Assembly: GCA_001970855.1 (NCBI GenBank)
Contig: LSSN01003505.1
Span: forward strand, 1-16,380
Reading direction: 5' to 3'
DNA length: 16,380 nt
Origin: Smittium culicis
Lineage: Eukaryota > Kickxellomycota > Harpellomycetes > Harpellales > Legeriomycetaceae
Position 1 is the stretch's first letter, and each line of letters begins with the position of its first letter. The position numbers and the translations under genes are program-made. Below, in pieces: positions 8,991-16,380 of this stretch. The notes beneath the pieces are model-generated. The model was given only the letters and a program-made list of their open reading frames with translations, had not been told where the DNA came from and made no database searches.

Positions 8991-11814
8991 TTAATTTGGT
9001 AATATTTACTACAAAGCTAAGACTCGTTTACTAGATTTTATGCTGTGTAAAGCTTGGGATTTTTATCTGAATCAACCAGGGCTTTACTTATCTTTAACCT
9101 CTTTAATAAGAAATATAAGCAAAGTATAATTTCACTACCATAGCATGTAAATTTAAAAGCTTCTAAAAATAACCAAAGCACTTAATATAGCAAATTTGAC
9201 ATCCTTGGTAAATTCAGAATGCTTTTTTTAGCTGCATTTTCCACCACTTAATTAAACACCAAAATAGTGACGCTTTTTGAAAGAGATAAATAAAATTATT
9301 TATTTTCTATAACCTATTTCAAAATAATATTAAAAAGTTGATATGAAGTAATGGTAATTAAGAAACGGGTTTAAAATGTTAACCATAATTATACAACATC
9401 GAATAGATAATTTTAAAATTAATCAAATATTTTTCGACACCCTTGTCGCTATCTAAGACTTCCCCGTGCTAGTAACAGCATGCAGAATATCAATCGATTA
9501 CTATTCTATATTGATCAACTTGAATGTAGCTGATGTAAAATAATTAATAGTTTAATATAGTAGATATTTTAGAATCTTTATATCACGCATCAAAAAATAT
9601 TTAGATTTTTGTACGGTATTTATTTTGATCCATTATTTCAATATTAAAACTCGAAATCTACACATATTTTGTGAAAACCCCCAGTGATATCTAGTCGAGA
9701 ATCTTATCGTTTATTCTTCAAACAATTATAATTATGCATAGGATCTCTATTGTGTAAATTTTTTGCACTATCATGATATATTATGTGTAAAATCTCGATA
9801 CCAATTTTTTTAATAATATATAACAATGGGTCTATATCAGCAATCAAAGAACTTTGAATGCTAGACTAACACGGATATAGATTTAAATTTTAAAGTCTGC
9901 TAAACCTATATGCCTTCGTTTTAAAAGATATAATAAATTTCCTAATTGTATATTAGATCTAATCTTGGAAAGCCAAATAAAAAACTTGAGCTGAAGGTTC
10001 AATTTTTTTTTGTAAGCTTCTAGGAAAAAATCTAATTAAAATTACTTATTTATCTTTATATTAACTTTTTATGATATATCTATAAAATGGAATAAAAGTT
10101 TACCTCCAAGAAAAAGGAAAAAAATCAAACTTACGATTATTTAATAAGAACCAAGGAATCGCACTTTTGGTTTAAATCGAAGCTATGTACAAAAAAATTT
10201 TTATTTGAGCTTTTTTATCCTTATAGAATAAATTAGGAACTAAGTTTTTAGACTATTAAAAAAACTTAAAAAATCAATGTTCAAGTTGCTTAATATATCA
10301 GTAATATTATATATTAGCTGTACTTTTTAAAAATACCTAAACAAGCAATCTAAAATTTTGAGCAGGTAGCTTTATCTAATATACCTGTTTTTTTTTCTAT
10401 TTCATTAGTCTTTACACACGTATTTTTTTTGTATTCCTAAATATATAATTAAGTTGTTTTTTATTCAGAAAGTAAAATTAAAATTGAATAAAAACTGTCA
10501 TTTTTAGCCACATTTAATTTCGACAATTGTAATTGTAGAAATTTTAGAAGCATCACTCATACCTTCACACACAATCTAAACTAAAAAAAAAATTAACCCA
10601 TTAAAACAATTTCAAATTCTAAATTTTAATCTGAATTAAAAAAAAATAAGAAACATAAACCCATAACAATAGATTAGTTATTTCGATTTATTGGAATAAA
10701 CCTTGCTTGGATTTATTTAATGGGAATGGAAAAACTAAAAAAAAAAAAAACTAACTTTGAAAATCCATAATGTGATACATGTTGTTTTATTATATGATAA
10801 CAATAATAATATGGATTTTTTTTTATTAAAAACCACCATTGATCATATTTTTTTATAACCAAAACGATTCTCTGATTTATAGTTTTATAGTCCCAGATCC
10901 TTAAACAATGCTTGTGATTTTTTTTTTTTGGTTTACTAGAAAAATTAAAGTTAATGTTTAGCTAAAAATTCTATTTTTGAATAGTGAAAATTAATTTTAC
11001 AATCAAAAATACTATAGGAGAACATGCCATGCCACTATTTTCACATCCTTTTTTTCGCTTTAAAATAATCTTGAAATTGTATTGTTTTAACTGGTTATCT
11101 AGGTACCGTGCCTTAAATCGAACCATAGCTCTTTTAACTGGCGTTTATTATTTATTTATTTTCAGCCTGAGGACTATACAGATACATTTCTCATCATATT
11201 TATATTCAGCTCTATTTCTTTCACCAATGTTAAATATCTTTTAAAAATTTCTCTCAAAATAACGATTTTAATTTCAGAAACGTATTCGTAATACTTATTT
11301 TTAAAAAAAAAAAATTAAATAAATTTCTTTTGACACCCTTCTTAATCTAGCGCATGTTATGCTTCTGCTTATTTCTACACTCTAATAAAAATTAAATAAA
11401 TTTATATCCTAATTGTATTATCATGAATCTAATAAATACTTTGAAAATTACTATAGCTCACTTGGAGCATAAATTTGATTCTAATGGGAAATAGACTTTA
11501 AAGGATTGAAAAAAGCCATAAATTAACAACTATACAAGGATTTTTGAAATTTTAATTTCCTAAATTATACAGCTATAAAGATGTGAAAACAATATTATAA
11601 CTAAAAGTAAAAAAATGTGATTGAGCATTATTGTACGCCATTTTCAGGGAAAATACATTTATCCTCGTAAGTCTATTTTAGCACTACTTACTTTTCTCTT
11701 ATTCTTATATATTCATTATAATTATTTATACAGTACAAGAAACTAAAAAGTAATTTATTATTAAGTTTATTTATTAGTTTTGAAATGCTTTTTTTTCATA
11801 TAAGTTAAAAAAAG
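8991..11814. other. Long AT-rich intergenic region between divergent genes
   Basis: No supported gene in nearly 3 kb. The sequence is dominated by A and T runs, including A12-A13 and T9-T10 tracts. A 71-codon frame from ATG at 11029 to 11244 is hydrophobic and could be chance; it has no recognisable family, and the open frame around it extends upstream without an ATG. One imperfect palindrome at 10516-10543 is listed separately. I saw no tRNA, transposon end or array. Confidence 0.5.
10516..10543. repeat. Imperfect palindrome, 13-nt arms
   Basis: AATTTCGACAATT at 10516-10528 and AATTGTAGAAATT at 10531-10543 pair at 12 of 13 positions around a 2-nt centre. It lies deep in the intergenic region with no gene nearby, so no function can be assigned. 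Confidence 0.4.
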
Positions 11815-11820
11815 TATAAA
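11815..11820 (+). promoter_or_regulatory. Possible TATA box of the orphan gene
   Basis: TATAAA lies about 107 bases upstream of the ATG at 11922 and is the best core-promoter candidate there. A TTTTCAG at about 11832-11838 might instead be a splice acceptor of an unseen upstream exon, which would place the promoter further left. Confidence 0.25.
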
Positions 11821-11921
11821 ATCTCTAGGTTTTTCAGTTAAAATAAAAATTAATTTAACAAAAGCATTTAGAATTTTATCTCATCTGCATATTATTTTTC
11901 AAATTGGTTAAAAGTATAATA

Positions 11922-14900
11922 ATGATTAATACTGATAAAAATATGATAGTAGAAACTGAAATCGAATCCACCAACAGGGATTCAAATTATAAAAATGAAT
12001 CAGAAAAAGGAAAGACACTGAAAACTCATAGTGGTTTCAGTACTATTACTGCTTTAAGAGGTAGAAAAAATTCAAAAGAGAGCTTGGACTATGTTGATAG
12101 CAATGATAAATTGGAAAATTCTTTAATCTCTGAATGCAATCAAATTAAATTAAAATCTGATTTTCTCTATAAAAATCCATTCACCGACTCTCCGAACGTT
12201 TCCGAAAAAAAAACTAGTATATACTCTGAGAATATCTGTTCGATTCCTAATATAATTTCACAGTTTCCCAGTTCAAATGAAAATTCTATTATGGAAATGA
12301 ATAGCGATCGTATAAAAAACTTAATAAATTCCTCTAAACCAAGAAAAAATAAACCCAATTTAATCACCACAAAAAATTATAAAACTTCCGATGCTTTGAC
12401 TACAAAATTTCAAGATGAGACAGTTGCGCAAAAAAATCTTGAATCGGATAAAAAAAGGAAGGTTTTTAATTGTATGAGTTTAGAGTGCAGTATAAAAAAT
12501 AATACTTTTCAAAAGGAAGCGGGGATTGAATATTATAATAGATCCATTGAAACTGTCAGAATATCTAATACAAACTTTCCAAGCATCGTTTTTTCCGATT
12601 CTTATAAAAAGTTAAAAAAACATGGAAATACTAACAACAGTATATTTTACGATACTGAGTTAAAAGGGAAAATTGATATAATAGATAATAGTAAGAGGAT
12701 AAACCTTAATGAAGGAGCTAGAATTGATACATGCGATTCTATTTCACCAAGAAAATATTTGGTAAAAACCCAAAAACGTGAAAATGTAATTATTTCGAAA
12801 AACATTGAGCCTTCAGAAATTTTTATTAGTAGCGAGCTAATTCAATCTAAAAAATGTGATTTACATGAATTTAGTGTCACAGATAGGTGTTCTCAGAAAA
12901 AAACTGATGATAACTTTGTGCATAAAAACGAATTGAGTTATTTAACCTTTAATAAAAACTCAAAATTCAACAAAAAATCTGACAGTGGTAATTTTTTAGA
13001 ATTTTTTTTATTTGCGCTATTCAAAGTTTTTAAAATTTTAAAATAATAACAGTAAACATAAATTTTATATAATTAGATATTAGCTATACCGTCGATTTTA
13101 ATATAAATAAATCATTTCAAGATCAAAGTTACCATCCGCAGAATCTAATTTCTTTATCAGAAATTAATTTAAAAAACACGATTGCTGATAATATAGAATA
13201 TAAAATGGATGTTAAAGAACCTACCTACACAAAGGGCTTAAAGATAAATAAATCAATTAATGAAAATTCTTTAGAACTAAAAAATAACAGCTATAATGGC
13301 CAGAAATTCGATTACTCTGTTGCTGAGGGAAATTTTCATGATACCACCAATAAAAATCCCAAAGAAATAATAAATCATCAAAATGTAAGCGACGATGATT
13401 TAAATCACTCAGCCGCTCTGAATGAGTGTTTTTTTGATGATTTTTCCTTGGAGAGCTTATTTGAAAAGAATTATTATAGTTATTATCCTTTAATCAAAAA
13501 TTTAAATAAAAAATTTCCACTGAGGGTATTTTCCGATATTTTTGATAAAAATACCAAAAATTACCCAGAATGCAGCTACAAGAGGAATAAAATAACTGGA
13601 AATAATCAAGGTTTAGATATAAATTTACCTAGTATGGAAATAATCGGTTCGGATTATAATAATGCGCATTTCTACTCTGATGAACAGGGAAAGTGTTTAG
13701 TTTTTTCCGATAAACAGGATCAGATATATAAAAACTGCGAAATTTTCTACGACATAGATAAAAAAGCAAGTATAAATAAACGTTCTACTATTATTGATCT
13801 TAAACCTCAGAATACGACTGCCCAATTTAATGAAACTATAATGTCAGAATTTGGTATCATTAAAGATATAAAAGATTCAAAAAGTATTAAAATCAATAAA
13901 GGAAAAGAAAATGAGCCGTACATTAATGGTTTAACAAATCATAGCTGCAATATAATAATGGACTCAAAAAATTCTTTATCTAAAGCCTCATCTTTTGATT
14001 TATTTGAAAATTATTTTTTTAATGAAACTACTCTCGATGCAGAAAATATCAAAAATACTGAAAATGAAAAAAAAATAAGCTTCAAAAAAACAAATGATGA
14101 TTTTTTCATCAAAAGTGTAGCCCCCTGTGAAGAAAATAAAGAAATACAAATTTCATTAGACCTGCCGAGCACTTTTATTAAAGAAAATAATAATTTATAT
14201 TATGATAATTACATGAATTTAATTCAAAATTGCAGCAAAATGGATCAAAATATTACATTAAACAAACAAAACGATCCAGAAAGAAAATTTTACCAAAACG
14301 ATGAATTTTCAATTTCCAATCTTTTAAAAACGAATCAACCAGGTGGTAAAACTATCCTTTCTCTCATAAATAGTGGCTCAGCCGATAAAATAGAGAGAAC
14401 TGATGTAATAGAAAAGAAAGAAAATTCTCAATATGTTTCTTATTATGATTTGTTCTTACTTAATTCAGATTCAAGTGAAGAAAAGAGCATCAAAACTTTG
14501 GTATATCTCCTATTTCTAATGATAAACTTAGAAATACTACTAAATTCGTTAGAATTATTTTCAAAAAAAAAAAGAGAATTTAACAGAAATTTTTTGACTG
14601 ATAACAGCATCCATGTAACTTTCAGAGCTATGAAATATTGCATTTCTGAATATCAAACGAACTTATCTTTTTTAACATCTGTTATAAGTGAATACTTAGA
14701 CATAGATTCTCCTTCCCAATTATTAAAAGTTCAAAAATTCTTGTATTCGGATACAGAATTTTTTACCTTTGAAGATACGATTACTAATAAAAATTTTGAT
14801 TTGAATAAAATAAAGCGAAGGCTGTGTAATTTTTACCGAGAGAGTTATATATTCTCGGGATTTAAAATCCCTTATAATATTAACTCTATATATTTTTACC

Positions 14901-16213
14901 CGCTTCCATTGGGTATTAGTATAGATTTGAATAAAATAAAACTCCAAAATAGAGAAAACACTGATGTAGGTGAAAATATTAAAAATTCATATTTTATATC
15001 AAACTCAGATAATAAAATACTAGAAAATAAGCAAACAAAAATAAATAAAATCATTGAATCTACTTCAGATTGGTTTTTTTTTGCGGTTAAAAAACCTAAT
15101 AATATGGTGAAATTTTGTTTTGAGAATTTTTTTTTGGATAACGAGAAATCTACTTACAGCTCAGATGGTGATTTGAATATTCTTGTCGAAACAAAAATGT
15201 GCGAGATAAATAATAAGGCCATTTGCGTACTTTTTATTTCTAACTATTGCTATACAAGAGTATGCTGTAAATATCAATTTTTAGATAATTTAGATTCGTG
15301 TAACTCAAAAAAATTAGGAAAATATAGCTTCTTTGATGGAAGTTTGAAGATTAATATCGATAATAGAAATGATAATACTGCTAGTGACAATTATAGCTCA
15401 GATAAAATTGAAATATTCACAGAAGATATAGAGCCTGTTAAAATCATAAAAGAATATCCAATAAACTACCAAAATACAAAGACTTACTCTGAAGTAAATT
15501 TGAACGAGCTTTATAACACCAAAAAAATCATATCCTTGGTAGAAAATGGTTCGTTTAATGCTGAAAAATTTGAATCCAACGTACTCAAGGATGAATTAGA
15601 TTTCAATATTTTATCAGTTGTAAATAATGGGCTTCCTTTTATCAACATCCTGTGCAAAGTAAAGCAATTAAAAATACGCGAACCTATTAAAGGAACAGAT
15701 TTTTTATCATTTATTTTCCCAAATAATAAAGAAAGCTCTAGCATTCAATTAATACTTACTACAGTTGGCTCTAAGAATATTAAAACAAACTTGATAAAAT
15801 GGATTTATTTCAGTATTGACTTCAAGTATAATAACTGCTTCTTCGCTAACAAGTTTATAATTTTTGCCTCAGAAAAAAATATCCCAGAAAAACATTTCAA
15901 AAAATATGATAAATTGACATACGACAGTTATAAAAGCCTTATTTTAGACATTAAAAGGTCTAGAAACAATGAAAGTAAATACCATCCACTGCCAATATGT
16001 TTTGTCGATTTAAATAAAAAGAATGGGTTTGACAAAATGATAATTTTTAATCATGGAATTAAAGCAAAATATATTTATATTAAAGTATTAGAATCTAACT
16101 ATCTATCACATAACAATAAAATTGTATCTAATGGTCACCAGCTTATTGTTTCAGAGCCTTTTAAAAACTCTTCCAGAATGCCTATGCTACGATTTGGAGG
16201 TCAATTGCTGTAG
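11922..16213 (+). CDS. Large orphan protein of about 1400 residues, two exons (predicted)
   Basis: I do not recognise this protein. Two long plus-strand frames join through a predicted intron at 12988-13076 (GTAATT...ATTAG, 89 nt); exons 11922-12987 and 13077-16213 give 1400 residues. The second frame stays open back to 13073 and reads like its neighbour (for example YTVDFNINKSFQDQ), which favours one gene. Residues 1 to about 800 are Asn/Lys/Ser/Asp-rich and probably disordered, with a basic KKRKV at 177-181 that could be a nuclear signal, and acidic-aromatic DLF-type motifs near 480, 663 and 813. Residues 829-849 form a strongly hydrophobic segment. The last 550 residues look folded, with six Cys between 1064 and 1097 and strand-like segments such as AKYIYIKVLES near the C-terminus. 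The start is the first ATG after an in-frame TAA at 11856; an upstream exon is possible. Confidence 0.72.
12988..13076 (+). other. Predicted intron joining the two halves of the orphan gene
   Basis: The donor GTAATT follows GACAGTG, and the acceptor ATTAG precedes ATATTAGC. The upstream exon ends after one base of a codon and the downstream exon begins with two, so the frame is kept and an Asp codon spans the junction. Length (89 nt) and TAG acceptor match the other introns of the window. The next AG at 13082-13083 would break the frame. Without splicing, the upstream frame would end at 13046 after a run of Phe, Leu and Lys codons, typical of read-through into AT-rich noncoding DNA. Confidence 0.72.
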
Positions 16214-16380
16214 CTAATTCCAATTTTAAGCACTTAATAAACTCAAATCGACCGGGAATGTTTTTTTTTTCTTATTTAGCTTTTTAAATATTACACAATT
16301 TTATAATAAAAAATTTTTTTATTAGCCGAATTAGTTATAGAAATTTTTTTACGAAACTTAAAGATTACAAAAAAATTGTG
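16214..16380 (+). other. 3' flank of the orphan gene with polyadenylation signal
   Basis: AATAAA at 16236-16241 lies 23 bases after the TAG stop and is followed by a T10 run near 16261-16270, fitting a 3'-end processing region. No other feature is visible to the window end. Confidence 0.5.

Noticed and set aside
10984..11244. An 86-codon hydrophobic frame, 71 codons from an internal ATG
   Set aside because: Two membrane-like segments are visible, but T-rich DNA gives such sequences by chance and there is no family match or clear gene context. Kept only as a low-priority lead.
14335..14365. A GGKT sequence in the orphan protein resembling a nucleotide-binding P-loop
   Set aside because: The Gly expected five residues before the GKT is missing and no Walker B or other ATPase motif follows.
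15511..15744. Minus-strand frames of 66-77 codons inside the orphan gene (also 12167-12370, 14443-14643, 14723-14947)
   Set aside because: They are antisense shadows of the long coding exons with no start context or protein character of their own.

Overview
The window looks like nuclear DNA from a very AT-rich, intron-bearing fungus. Spliceosomal introns of 76-151 nt with GT...TAG boundaries interrupt the genes. The ribosomal protein eL36 ends in a fungal-style SRRHH tail. The nuclear exonuclease Rat1 has the CR1/CR2 layout expected of a eukaryote. TAA and TAG are used as stops and nothing suggests a non-standard code. I lean towards an early-diverging lineage, because the genome is AT-rich, RAT1 has seven introns and the proteins carry long Asn/Lys/Ser tracts, but the phylum cannot be fixed from this window.

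Layout: 1-1606 is intergenic with small palindromes and an A14 tract. 1607-2110 (+) is the three-exon gene for eL36. 2309-3530 (+) is a patch of raised GC with short open frames in all three forward frames; it looks like a decayed, or otherwise unresolved, protein gene. 3531-4369 has no supported gene. 4370-8613 (-) is an eight-exon RAT1/XRN2 gene of 1178 codons whose exon phases all join. 8614-11921 is a long intergenic region between two divergent genes, with CCAAT-type boxes and a 31-nt palindrome next to RAT1. 11922-16213 (+) holds two long open frames that join in phase across an 89-nt GT...TAG intron, giving one orphan protein of about 1400 residues. 16214-16380 is its 3' flank.

The genes do not form a pathway. 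eL36 and Rat1 are housekeeping genes of ribosome assembly/translation and nuclear RNA decay/transcription termination. The 1400-residue protein and the GC-rich relic are the parts not explained by known families. I found no CRISPR array, tRNA, rRNA or intact mobile element. I did not see a clear new biological system; the best leads are the orphan gene, the relic and the unusual Rat1 tail and leader.
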